Assembly (NCBI GenBank): GCA_036186865.1
Contig: AP025065.1
Location: 4,619,264-4,683,263, forward strand
Length of the DNA stretch: 64,000 nt
Direction of reading: 5' to 3'
Origin: Eustoma russellianum
Taxonomy: Eukaryota > Streptophyta > Magnoliopsida > Gentianales > Gentianaceae
The notes under the pieces were generated by a model. That model made no database searches. It saw only the letters and a program-made list of their open reading frames with translations, and had not been told where the DNA came from. Positions 44,905 to 55,489 of the stretch are shown here, one piece after another (within the stretch, counting starts at the first letter, position 1; each line of letters opens with the position of its first letter). The position numbers and the translations under genes were made by a program.

Positions 44905-45435
44905 GATGCTCCATTGGCAATCGAAACTCTTATCAAGCAACTCGAAAATCTGTATGAAGAAAATGTTAAAAGAATTAGGAGTGATAGAGGTGGAGAATTT
45001 AAAAACAAAGATGTAGTCAAGTTTTGTGAATTGCAAGGATTTAAAAATGAATTCTCACCACCTAGAACACCATAACTCAATGAAGTTGTTGAACATAAAA
45101 ATAGAACTATACAAGAAATAGCAAGGACAATTTTGTGTGAAAACAAAGTACCTAAATATTTATGTGCTGAAGCTGTTAGTTGTGCATATTATATTATAAA
45201 TAGACTTTCTATTAGAAAGAAATTAAATAAAACACCTTACGAATTACTAAATAATAGAAAACCTAAGATAGATTATCTTAAAGTTTTTGGTTTTAAATGT
45301 TTTGTGTTGAACATTAAAGATAATCTAGACAAGTTCGAACAAAGACTATTGAGTGCATATTTGTTGGTTATTCAACTAATTCAAGAGCATATAGGTGCTA
45401 TAATCCTGCATCTAGAAAGATAATTGAACACATAC
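44905..45435 (+). pseudogene. Copia-1 integrase, remainder after Copia-2
   Basis: It resumes the integrase frame cut at 33459, starting with DAPLAIETLIKQLE. The second catalytic aspartate is in IRSDRGGEFKNKD. A TAA follows SPPRTP (45073-45075), and the catalytic glutamate lies just beyond in LNEVVEHKNRT, where glutamate-histidine replaces the usual glutamate-arginine. The rest (45133-45423) covers AEAVSCAYYIINRLSIRKKLNKTP and FGFKCFVLN. A frameshift near 45340 ends the frame. Confidence 0.9.
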
Positions 45436-45437
45436 AT

Positions 45438-46415
45438 GTGAAATTCAATGAAAATGCATGTTTTGAAGTTAGTGATAAAACTCAACATAAACAAGAGAAT
45501 AATGTTGAAAATATGTTTGATGATGATGATATATTACTTGAGCATGTACTTGATCATCTAGAACCAACTCCCCCTGAACAAGGCATGCATGAACCCTTAG
45601 ATGAAATAAATAAAGAAATTTTACAATTAGAAGATAATACAACTAACTTGCAAGATGATCCAATTGTATACGACAATGTTCACACTAATGAAACATTTGA
45701 ACAAGATGAGAGTGAACATAGTCAACTTAGGAATCGGTGGCTTATAAAAGATAAACATAAACATCCTAAAGAGTTAATCATTGGGGATCCAAGTGTTGAG
45801 GTTAGAACACGTAGAAACATAAGTCAACCTGAAAGACATAGCTTAATCTCACACTTAGAACCTAAGAATGTTAAAGAAACCTTAGGTGATATATCTTGGA
45901 TAGATGTCATGCATGAAGAATTAAACCAACTCACCAGGAACAATGTGTGGGACTTAGTACCTAAACCCAAAAATAAGTCTATAATAGGAACTAAATGGGT
46001 CTTTAGGAATAAAATTGATGAACAAGGAAACATCACACGAAATAAAGCTAGGCTAGTCGCACAAGGTTATTATCAACAAGAAGGAATAGATTATGAAGAA
46101 ACCTTTGCACCCGTTGCACGACTAGAAGCAATTAGATTGTTACTTACAATTGCAAGTCTAAGGAACATTAAAATCTTCCAAATGGATATCAAGAATGCGT
46201 TCTTGAATGGATATATCCAAGAAGAAGTGTTTGTCAAACAACTATCTGGATTCAAAGATCTAAAGAATCCTAACCATGTTTACAAGCTTCAGAAAGTTCT
46301 ATATAGTTTGAAACAAGCTCCAAGAGCTTGGTATGATACATTTGCAAACTTTCTTATTTCAAATAATTATCAAAAGGGGACCATAGACAACACATTATTT
46401 CTGAAAAAAAGATAA
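45438..46415 (+). pseudogene. Copia-1 integrase-RT linker and reverse transcriptase N-terminal half
   Basis: The first 110 codons are an acidic linker. RT begins around LGDISWIDVMHEELNQL, then GTKWVFRNKIDEQG, NKARLVAQGYYQQEGIDYEE, FQMDIKNAFLNGY and PRAWYDTF. The frame ends at FLKKR because an extra A in an A run near 46404-46411 shifts it. The catalytic aspartates lie in the next segment. Confidence 0.9.
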
Positions 46416-46419
46416 TGAT

Positions 46420-47394
46420 TTGTTAATAGTCCAAATATATGTAAATGACATAATTTTTGGCTCAAACAACCCTACCTTAGTAAAAGACTTCGAAGAGTGT
46501 ATGAAGTCAGAGTTTGAAATGTCAATGGTAGGAGAATTGAACTACTTCTTAGGGCTTCAAATCAAACAAAACCCTCAAGGAATCCACATTAGTCAACTTA
46601 AGTATATCAATGATATGATTAAGAAGTTTGGACTTGAAGAGTTGAAACCAACACCTACCCCCATGAGTGTTAGCACCAAACTAGACAAGGATGAGAATGG
46701 TAAACCTTTTGATCGCACACTTCATAGGTCTATAATTGGATCACTATTATATTTAACTGCATCAAGACCTGATATAATGTTTAGTGTTTGTATGTGTGAT
46801 AGGTTTCAATCTTGTCCTAAAGTATCACATTACAATGCGGTGAAAAAGATATTTAGACATCTTAAACATACTCCTCACTTAGGACTTTGGTATGATAAAA
46901 ATGTCAAGTTAGAATTATACACATATAGTGATGCTGATTATGGTGGTTGCAAACTAGATAGAAAATCCACTAGTGGAACTTGTCAATTCATAGGAACTAA
47001 CTTGATCTCTTGGTTTTTTAAAAAGCAAGCTAGTGTAGCACTCTCTACCACCGAAGCCGAGTATATAGCCTTAAGCTTATGTAGTACCCAAATACTTTGG
47101 CTTAAACAACAACTTGGTGATTTTAGCATTAAAATGAATAAGATCCCAATTTTCTACGATAGCACAAGTGCGATCAATCTTTCTCGGAATCCGATACTTC
47201 ACTCTAAGGCCAAACACATTGAAGTAAGATACCATTTCCTTCGAGACCATGTTTAAAATAGGGACATAACCATAGATCATGTAAGAACTGATCATCAAAT
47301 AGCTGACATCTTCACCAAAACCCTTAATCAAGCCACTTTTGAAAACTTATGAGCTAAGTTAGGTATGATGACTTACGATACCATTGTATAGTTT
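46420..47394 (+). pseudogene. Copia-1 reverse transcriptase C-terminal half and RNase H
   Basis: The catalytic box reads IYVNDIIFGS: the first aspartate of the usual YVDD is asparagine (AAT at 46444-46446), which should abolish polymerase activity. RNase H follows with DADYGGCKLDRKSTSG and ALSTTEAEYIAL. A TAA at 47254-47256 comes after LRDHV, and the same frame continues with IADIFTKTLNQ and a further stop to about 47394. The segment is one frame off the preceding one. Confidence 0.9.
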
Positions 47395-47741
47395 TATCTT
47401 TTGCATGATTTGCAAAATAAAGAGGGAGATAGAATAAGAACATGTTTGTAGTTGGTAAGTCATAATTTGGATTTGAGTTGAATAATATGCTAATTTTCAT
47501 TTGGTATAAGTTTTGAGTATATGTTAAGGAGGAGAGTATAAGTTGAGGGGGAGCACATGAACACATATTAAAATTTTTTTTGAAAGTTTGAAAATGATTG
47601 GTATAGAATTGGTAAAACAATTGGTAGTTGGTGATGTTTTCAAAACAATTCAATTGGGGTAAAATTGGTAGATATGTGATAAACAATTGTGACATTAAAA
47701 TCATGTTAAGTTATTTTAAAAATCATCCAAAAGGGGGAGAA
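47395..47741 (+). other. Copia-1 3' untranslated region with polypurine tracts
   Basis: This is AT-rich and non-coding. Purine tracts AAAGAGGGAGATAG, AAGGAGGAGAG, TTGAGGGGGAG and finally CAAAAGGGGGAGAA (47728-47741, against the 3' LTR) repeat the Sirevirus multi-tract pattern. There is no envelope-like gene. Confidence 0.85.
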
Positions 47742-50326
47742 TGTTGAGAAATATGTTTGGATAATTTTCAAGGTCATGATTTTAAGTGGTGAATTCTTAA
47801 AAATGTCACATATGATGTTATAAGTGATTAAAAGTCGAAATAAAGATGAAACAAATGAAAAAGTGACATCGATCTCTGCATAGATCTCTCAGCCAGAGAT
47901 CGATGTATACATAGATCTCTCAGTCAGAGATCGATGTACATAGATCTCTACATCGATCGATTGATGTCACATGGAGGCAAAAACTGAAACTTACTGTTAG
48001 ACATAAATCTCTCAACCAGAGGTACATCGATCGATCGATGTATACGTCAGTATCTAAAATTGAGACATAAATCGATCGATGTCTAGCGTTTTTTGAGAAA
48101 TTTTTCTAAAAAGTGATAAAATGATTGTTTTTATTTACATATGTTTCATATAAGTATATTGTGATTTTATTACTTGTTTTTTTATGATAATAATAGTGTT
48201 ATATCACTAATGTGCCTTGGAAGTTTCTATAACTTACCAAAAAGGGCAAAATTGGTATTTTGAGTTTTGTAGGAACATGACATGGTGAAAATGTTTCAAA
48301 GACACATTCATATTATATTTATCATCACAAAGGTGTCATTATATCTATTTCTGACCATCCGGGTCATTTCTCGAGTTTTCTCTCACCAGGGGCATTTCGG
48401 TCATTTTACCCCTGAGGGCATTTTTGGTATTTTCATTCAAGAAATCTCTTGAGTATATTATTATCTTCATTCTGGAGTTGATTGATAAAATTATTGAAGA
48501 TTATTTGGTGATCTTTTATTATTTCTCTATTTGATGATATTATCGACGGTAGCAGGATATGTGACGAGTTGTGATGTCACATTCTATTTTTTTTTTGAAG
48601 ACCCACTTCTATATGTCATTGGAGGATATTAATCATCATTTTACAAAGAATTTAAATGTGTTAAAGGTGTGGAAATGATCGCAACATACAAGAAGAAATA
48701 GTGGAAATTTTGGTGTTATATGTTGACATAATCTTGTCAACTGTTATTTGTTGATTTCTTCTTCGAAAATCTGAGTTGATATACATATATACAATCCAAC
48801 AAAAGTGTATTAACAAGTGCAAATGATGGTGTACTCATTTTATGGCGTGGTGATAAGTGGACCAACCAAAAATAAGCTTGTTGGCAAAGTTGCCAACTAG
48901 GAAAATTCAAAAAGGTAGCCAACGGCTACTACATGGTTTTTGGAGCTGATTTTGTTAGTCAAATGGCAGCCCTCACATGTCCTATTTTCAAGCCAATGAG
49001 TTTAGGCTTTCTTGGTAGTATTATCCCTTACTATTATCTTCATTTTGCAGAGAAATTCCACATCATTTTTGAAGCAAAATTTCGGCCATGCTGAAATTTC
49101 AAGGTGGACCAATCATTCTTCTCTATTTTGCCATGTGTACAAGGTGTTTATGTTGCCAACTAATGGTGTGAAGACACTTAAGCATTGATGATGAAGATGG
49201 TGACACATTGGAGTTCTTATCTCCAAGGCTCATTTCACCCTATAAATAGAAGGCAAAGGTGGAGAAGAAGAACACACACTTGAAAGCAATAGTTGAATTG
49301 TCTTGTTATCTTCTTCTTCTCATTCTTGTTTCATTATTTGTAGCTAAAGTGTTCTTGTGATATTTGTTTTCGAGCTACAAGCCTCTTGTGCCTCATTTGT
49401 AAGATTGATTAGCCAAATCTATAAGACTACATCAATAGGTGATAGAGGTGTTACAATCAAGAGTTGTATAGAGGTGTACATCCAAGTCTTGAATAGGATT
49501 GGTGTTTAACTCAAAGATCAAGCTTGGTTCGTGTTGTAATTTTGTTCATACCTTAGTGAAATCCAAATGAAAGGTGTTCCTTGAGACTGGAGTAGGTCAC
49601 ATTGACCGAACTAAGATAAATCCTTCGTGTTCTTGTCTTCTTTATATTTTTTTTTTGTTTTCTGCCTGTTTTTCACTGCAGATTTAACACAAATTCTCAT
49701 GTTTTGAAAAAATAGCTAAACATCTGCAAAATTCATGATTTTGGTGGAGTTATACTTCAGACTGTTAGCTTTCATTTGCAACAAAAATCACTTGATTTGA
49801 ACAAGGGAAAGTTAGTCTTTCAATCGTTGAAAAATAATTGCTCCAATCTGGTTGCAATGTGACCAGTTTTGAGAAACCTTGAATTCTATTTTAACCAAGA
49901 ATTGTTTAAGGTCAGTGTCTTTTGGAATGATAAACTAGACATCCTAAGGAGTGTTTTGACATAAAGATCCACCTTTTTGGTTAAGTATTCAAAGAGAAAC
50001 ATGTTTTGCAATATCATCAACATTCTGTTTAATTCTGTCCAGATTGACCATCTGAATCTGTTTATTTGTTTGAAGGGCCAAAAAATCTTATTTTTATCTG
50101 AGTTTTTGATAGAGTTGTGTCAAAACATTGAAGTTAAGTTCTAGAAATTTTCATAATTTTTGGAGTTGTGTACAAGGATTTTTGAATTTTTCAAAACAGG
50201 TTCTGAATCTGAGGTGGTCTCAGATTTTGTTTTCAAATGAGATTTTAATCAACGGTAGTAGTGTAATTTCCGCTAATAACTATTCACCCCCTCTAGTGGT
50301 GTTTATTGAAGGTGCATGGTCCAACA
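47742..50326 (+). repeat. 3' LTR of Copia-1, 2585 bp
   Basis: It begins TGTTGAGAAATATG and ends GGTCCAACA. It holds the palindrome cluster (47868-48090), GGCCATGCTGAAATTTC (49084-49100) and the TATA box CTATAAATAG (49240-49249). It is uninterrupted and serves as the reference for the split 5' LTR. Confidence 0.94.
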
Positions 50327-50652
50327 ATATATACTTCCAAATCTGTTCAGTCTCTTTTATGTTCAACTCTACTAATCAATTAATAGAATGGAAACTCCTA
50401 CTCACTAAGGCTGCGCTTATACAGTTTCTTTATTTTATTGTATGTTTTCTTTTTTTATTGTTCTGTATAAAAAGTGTTTTATGCATAAAAACAACTGAAA
50501 AAAAACAACAGTATTTTTAAATTATGGATTAATTCAATTAGAGTTCTCATTCGGGTAAAAGGTCGGGGGAAAACACTCTTAAAAGTATTAAAGTGAAAAA
50601 TAATACTTCAACTGTCTAAAAAATATACATGTGGTTAATTTAAGAGACATCA
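50327..50652. other. Spacer between Copia-1 and the LINE, nothing recognised
   Basis: This is 326 bp of AT-rich DNA with no gene or element end that I can support. It does not continue the TRIM sequence found left of Copia-1, which is why the two Copia-1 flanks appear unrelated. Confidence 0.6.
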
Positions 50653-50669
50653 TTTATCGACAAATTATC
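50653..50669. repeat. Left target-site duplication of the LINE
   Basis: TTATCGACAAATTATCA is repeated exactly at 55118-55134. Seventeen identical bases either side of a 4.45-kb unit is a clear target-primed insertion footprint. Confidence 0.93.
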
Positions 50670-51078
50670 ATCATCATCCGTACCCAGTATTTCCCAACGA
50701 CAGCCAAAGCTATCGTCAGGGTCTAAAGAGGGTAAGTGGTGGGCAGACAATACCTCTATTCCAAGGGATAGAGAGTCTGCTTCCAGTGAGACCCCCGGCT
50801 CTATCTGCATAAATGACATGATAATAAGGATATGTTGTGCTAGTGTGTTAGTGAGTAAATTCAAGAAATAAAAATAAAGGTCTTTCGATATTAAAATACA
50901 CCTCACGTATATATATGTACATGTAATGTGAAACAACGGTAAAACATACGCCACCAAGTGGAAAGTCAACCTAAAGTGTAGATNNNNNNNNNNCAAGTGG
51001 AAAGTCAACCTAAAGTGTAGATAGTGTCTACACCTATCTATGTCCCTAAATATACTCTAAAGTGTCCCTATATATGAA
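50670..51078 (-). other. LINE 3' region and GAT-repeat tail, with assembly gap
   Basis: The minus strand contains a stretch translating to LPSLDPDDSFGCRWEILGT in one frame and ends in GGATGATGATGA beside the target duplication. Such short-repeat 3' ends, in place of poly-A, are typical of RTE elements. The gap of ten N is at 50984-50993. Confidence 0.8.
50984..50993. other. Assembly gap (10 N) with duplicated flanks
   Basis: Ten N separate two copies of the same 29-bp string (starting CAAGTGGAAAGTC, ending GTGTAGAT) at 50955-50983 and 50994-51022. This looks like two contig ends that overlap and were not merged. Confidence 0.95.
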
Positions 51079-51562
51079 TTATACCTCGTTAACCTTAATC
51101 TTATGTCTCCATGAACTCCTATCGTGGACCATGTCCTCAGAGAGGTGCAAATCTAGTAAGTCGTGTCTTATCTGCTCATCCCAAGTCAGTTTGGGTCTGC
51201 CTTTACTCCTGTTTCCCTCTACAATTAGGCTTTCAAATGCTCTGACCGACGCCGTTGTCTGTCTCCGCTTGACATGCCCAAACCATCTCAATCTTCCCTC
51301 CCTTATCTTCTCGGCTATACTAGCCACGCCTAACCTTTCTCGAAACACCTTGTTTCTGATCCGGTCTAGCCTTGTATGCCCACACATCCATCTTAACGTT
51401 TTCATCTCTGCCACTTCCATCTTCTGTATGTGACTTCTTGATAGCCCAGCAGTCTGTCCCATATACCATTGCTGGTCGCACTGCCACCCTATAAAATTTT
51501 CTCTTTAATTTAGTTGGGAAATTTTTGTCACACAGCACCCCTGAGGCCGCCCTCCATCTACA
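51079..51562 (-). pseudogene. LINE ORF, C-terminal domain
   Basis: After a TGA where tryptophan is expected (near 51564), the frame resumes with LKRKFYRVAVRPAMVYGTDC. It is then lost near 51450 by a small deletion and picked up again as EMKTLRWMCGHTRLDRIRNK and RLRWFGHVKRR, ending with WDEQIRHDLLDL and a stop at about 51079. The TLRWMCG and GRLRWFGHV blocks are characteristic of the region after RT in plant RTE elements. Confidence 0.88.
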
Positions 51563-52648
51563 TCAACCTGCTTGAACTCGATGTGCTACATCATTATCTA
51601 TGTCGCCATTCTGCTGCACAAATGATCCTAGGTACTTAAACTTACTTACCTGTGGTACCACTTGACCATCGATGGTGAGCTGACTATCCTCACTGTCTGC
51701 TACGCCACTGAAATCGCAGTGCAGATACTCGGTCTTAGAACGGCTAATCTTTAAGCCTTTTCTCTCTAAGACATCTCTCCGCTGCTCTACTCTCATACTC
51801 AGGGTATGTCTACTTTCTGCGACTAATGCAATATCGTCAGCAAAAAGCATACACCACGGAACTGCCTCCTGGATCGGCTTTGACAACTCGTCAAGGACAA
51901 CTGCAAAAAGAAATGGACTCAACGAAGACCCTTGATGGAGACCGACCTCCACCAGAAAGAAGTATGTATTCCCTACAGCCGTACGAACGGTTGTTTTTGT
52001 CCTAACATACATATCTCTAATTATGTCTATATACTTGATAGGGATCCCTCTTGCCTCCAGACTATCCCATATCAGGCTACGTGGCATACTATCATATGCT
52101 TTTTCAAGATCAATGAAAACCATATGTAAACCGTACTTCTTCTCCCTATACTTCTCTATTAATCTCCTGAGAATGTGTATTGCTTCCGTAGTTGACCTTC
52201 CTGGCATAAAACCAAATTGGTTCACCGTAACCTGAGTTTCTCTCCTAATCCGGGTGTCGATTATTCTCTCCCATAACTTCATGGTATGGCTTAACAACTT
52301 AATCCCTCTATAGTTCTCACAACACTGTGCGTCTCCTTTGTTCTTATATAGGGGGACCACGACACTCTTTCTCCACTCATATGGCATCTTCCCTGTTTTG
52401 TAAATACGGTTGAACAGGGTAGTTAGCCATCGGACCCCTTCCTCTCCTAAATGCTTCCACGCCTCAATGGGTATGTTATCTAGGCCGACTGCTTTAGCTC
52501 TTCCCATCTTCTTCAGTGCTCTCATCACCTCTCCTTGTGTGATGTTCTGACAGTCGAAGTTATTATGTTGTCGTTGTTGGTTAGTGGTGCTTTCTCGTTC
52601 TTCGTAGTCGGCACTACTGCCGTTGAAAAGATTGTAAAAGTATGTTTG
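51563..52648 (-). pseudogene. LINE reverse transcriptase
   Basis: About 320 codons from 52528, and in fact in frame from 52648 after a TAG. RT motifs in order are KAVGLDNIPIEAWKHLGEE, VVVPLYKNKGDAQCCENYRG, FGFMPGRSTTEAI, MVFIDLEKAYDSMPR, HQGSSLSPFLFAVVLDEL and the catalytic CMLFADDIALVAES, intact. The thumb (LKISRSKTEYLHCDF, then FKYLGSFVQQNGDID) follows. The protein would copy its own RNA at a nicked chromosomal site. The TAG at 52649-52651 and the TGA near 51564 are single-base nonsense changes. Confidence 0.93.
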
Positions 52649-53384
52649 CTATGTCAACTTGATGTCTTGTGCTTTGACTAACACACGTCCATCTTCTCCT
52701 TTTATGAACTTCCCGCCTCCTAGGTCCTGCCTCTTTCGATCCCTAGCTTTGGCAATCTTGACCATATCATGCTCTCCTTCTTTTGTTTCTAGTCTCTCAT
52801 ACATCCTTTTATAAGCTGCAGTCTTTGCCTCTGTCATTGCCTTCTTCGCCTCCTTCCTGTCTATTTTGTAATTATCCTTCAATCGCACTTTTTCTTCCCC
52901 ATTAGTGCATCTTAACAGCTCTCTAAAAATCTTCTGTTTGTCTTTTATTTTTTGTTGCACATCCTCGTTCCACCACCACGCCTCTTTATGTACGGACTTC
53001 TTTCCTGTTGTTACCCTGAGCGTTTCTCTCACCGCTTGAGTAATAGTAGTCGATATAGCTTCCCACATCTGATTTGTGTCATCACCTAGACGATCTAGTT
53101 TCGCAGAGATGACCTTGTCTCTGAATATATTAATTTTTTCGTCCTTCAAATTTCCCCATCGAATACTGGGTGGGAATTTTTCAACCCTCTTACTCAGCTT
53201 TTGTCTCAATGTTATAACTACCACTAATAAACGATGTTGCATCACCGCTGTCTCTCCTGGTATAACCTTGCAGTCCCTCCACAACCGTCGGTCTTCACGC
53301 CTCATCATAAAATAGTCGATCTGCGTGTGACGTCCTCCGCTGTTAAACGTGATCAAATGTGATTCTTTTTTCTTAAAAACGAGT
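52649..53384 (-). pseudogene. LINE ORF, end of endonuclease and linker
   Basis: It opens with the last endonuclease motif SGGRHTQIDYFMMRR, then a basic linker (IRWGNLKDEKINIFRDKV, AWWWNEDVQQKIKDKQK) typical of RTE between endonuclease and RT. A one-base deletion in a T run near 53384 separates it from the endonuclease frame. It ends in the TAG at 52649-52651, where tryptophan would be expected. Confidence 0.9.
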
Positions 53385-54078
53385 TTATAATGCCTAGATC
53401 ATGGGCTACTGCTAGGTCTAGCAGATCTCTATCCTGTTCGTTTCTATCTCCATAACCAAACCCACCATGTACCGCCTGAAAACCATCACTATTTTTTCCA
53501 ATATGTCTATTAAAATCACCCCCGATACAAATTCGTTCCTCCCTGGGTATTGCCTTTAACACTCCATCTAAGCAATCCCAAAAAAATTTTTTCTCCTGTT
53601 CTCCTAGTCCCACTTGGGGTGCATAGGCGCAAATCACTGCCACTACCTCCTTATTTAGTACTAACTTCAACACCATAATTCTACCATTATATCTAATCAC
53701 ATCAGTCACGTTCGTGTGTAATTCTATCTTTACTAGGAATCCTACCCTATTCTTGGTCCCATCTGACCCTGAATACAACTTATACCCTTTACACTCTTTA
53801 CTTTTATTCCCTTTCCACCTAGTTTCTTGGAGGCATGCTATATCTATCTTACGTCTCTTAAGTGTATCTATAACCTCGAACAATTTACCACTTAATGTTC
53901 CTACATTCCAAGAGGCTACCCTTAGACTATCTTCATTTTTCTTCCCCTTACCTACACCCCTCTTCCTTAGACATGGTCTCACGAAAAAATCATGACGTAT
54001 CCTATCAATTATTACAACTAAAACTACAGATCCAATGTATGTTACAGATGTAAAAAGTTTGAAACTAAATGTAAACAA
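53385..54078 (-). pseudogene. LINE AP-type endonuclease
   Basis: The domain starts around residue 50 with LRVASWNVGTL, then ACLQETRWKG, YSGSDGTKNRVGFLV and the catalytic IGGDFNRHIG. It nicks the target so that its 3' end can prime reverse transcription. The ATG at 54078 precedes a hydrophobic stretch (VVLVVIID) then a basic one; a start nearer VASWNV is possible. The frame is lost after DLGIINSFL by the T-run deletion. Confidence 0.9.
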
Positions 54079-55117
54079 TCAAAAGTACTTCAATGATACT
54101 AAAACAAAAAATGGAATTATATCACCTGGTTGGTCAGTGTCACACCAAGATCCAATAGAACAGATATGGATCGCAATCGAATCAGAAATCGCCGTCACTG
54201 CCTTCGCCGGATGTTTTGCAATTCACCAACTCCAAAGCTATAAAGAAACAAAAAATCAACAATGGTGGAGCAATCCTTCACTGGATGCCAGTACGGGGCA
54301 GCAATCTTTATTTGAGAGCAAAGTCAGGTGGAGAGTGAGCAAGTCTGAAGAAATCGGCTACAAGAGTAAGAGGTGTAGAAATCTAAGATTGGGCTGTGGT
54401 TTGACAGATCTGAATTTTTTTTCCCAGAAATCTTGTAATCTTACTAAATACAAAGATTGCTAAAAAATGCAACCGAAAGCAAAACTGCACAACCCCTTTG
54501 CAACAACTTTAATGCCGCACAAAACCCACTAAAACTTAGATCTGAAGGTACAGTCCCTTTAAATCCCTAATTCTAAAAAATGGTTCAAAAGAATCAAGCA
54601 CTAAATGCATTCAGCAAACAATGAGTCCTAAAATTGTTGAGAGAAATTAAGCCAATGTAACTCACCTTTTCAATCCGGATATCAAGAAAATAATTCTTCA
54701 GATACTCTTTGAAAATAATAAACAAATCAGCGAAAAGAAACCATCAATGATTAAACCAGAAAAATGCCAAGAGATCAAAAAGAAAAAGAGGAGATATTGA
54801 AAGAGAAGGAAGAGGTGGTAGGCAAAGAATGAAAAAAGAGAAATGTTATGCGCAACATCTAATTATGAAAAAAAAATAAGGCAAAGAACAATAAGCCAAT
54901 AAGGGAATTAAGCTAAGTAAACGATTGTCACCTCCGACCACGGTTAAATCGGTGGAAGCAGCAGCGAAAGGTTTGAAATCACTGATGTTCCTCTTACGCT
55001 AACACCAAATAGAAGGATAGAGGTGCGTACCTGATACTCGCTGCAGTGAATCAAACAAGGTAGAGCGGAGGCGGAGGCAGGATAGATAGAGAGAGAGAGA
55101 GCGCGCCTTAACGGCTA
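54079..55117 (-). other. LINE 5' leader, no recognisable product
   Basis: About 1 kb upstream of the endonuclease frame. The extreme 5' end is a (CT)n stretch with GGCGCGC. A plus-strand open frame (54035-54463) and minus-strand splice-like signals (TTTCTTTATAG and CAACCAGGTGAT around 54130-54245) are visible, but I cannot tie them to a known gene. It could be an RTE leader or a captured host fragment. Confidence 0.55.
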
Positions 55118-55134
55118 TTATCGACAAATTATCA
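55118..55134. repeat. Right target-site duplication of the LINE
   Basis: TTATCGACAAATTATCA is identical to 50653-50669. Confidence 0.93.
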
Positions 55135-55404
55135 AAGTGTTTCAATATATTGGTTTTTGAATTTGATATTAAATGTCTTAGGTTCATAATAATCACTCTA
55201 GACGGAGAATGAATAGAGTATTGGACAATTTTTTGAGTTTTTTCTCGATTAAGTTCAATATAAGAAAGAAGAGGATGAGAAATAGTGAGTCGGAAAACAC
55301 AATTTAGTGTAGTTCGAATCTTCTTGATTCTACTGCACTACCACTTTGTTTCCAAAGTGAATTTTCAATAACTTTCTTATTATCTTCAATAAAAGATGTG
55401 TGAA
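55135..55404. other. Spacer after the LINE, nothing recognised
   Basis: This is 270 bp of AT-rich sequence that continues the pre-insertion locus from 50652. No element end or gene is visible. Confidence 0.55.
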
Positions 55405-55489
55405 GCAGTAACGAAATGAGCAACCATTTTTAATTTTGAAATCCACGTAATAGAATATAAAAGAAGAAACATGAAGTAGTAATGTAATG
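55405..55489. repeat. Short tandem-repeat monomer left of the solo LTR
   Basis: The unit of about 75 bp runs from AATGAGCAACCATTTTTAA to GAAGTAGTAATGTAATG. Further copies follow the solo LTR at 58159-58290. The LTR thus sits inside a small tandem array of about three monomers. Confidence 0.78.

Larger units (their letters stand above)
18395..50326 (+). mobile_element. Copia-1: old Sirevirus-like Ty1/copia element carrying two nested insertions
   Basis: 5' LTR 18395-20135 plus 29592-30424, split by Tekay-C. Internal region 30425-33459 plus 44905-47741, split by Copia-2. 3' LTR 47742-50326. Order is gag, PR, IN, RT, RH, as in Ty1/copia. The UBN2-type gag with a long hydrophilic C-terminal part, the 2.6-kb LTRs and several polypurine tracts before the 3' LTR suggest the Sirevirus (SIRE/Maximus) lineage. 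The LTRs differ by about 5-6 percent in the part I compared, and the coding region has many stops and frameshifts. The flanks (CACAA left, ATATA right) do not form a target duplication. Confidence 0.93.
50670..55117 (-). mobile_element. RTE-clade LINE, complete in length, inactivated
   Basis: The unit lies between perfect 17-bp direct repeats and reads right to left: 5' leader, AP-type endonuclease, linker, reverse transcriptase, C-terminal domain, 3' tail of GAT repeats. A single ORF with endonuclease then RT, without a zinc-knuckle ORF1 and without RNase H, suggests the RTE clade. The reading frame has two frameshifts and two nonsense codons. An assembly gap lies in its 3' region. Because both duplications are present, the element was probably full length when inserted. 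Confidence 0.92.
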
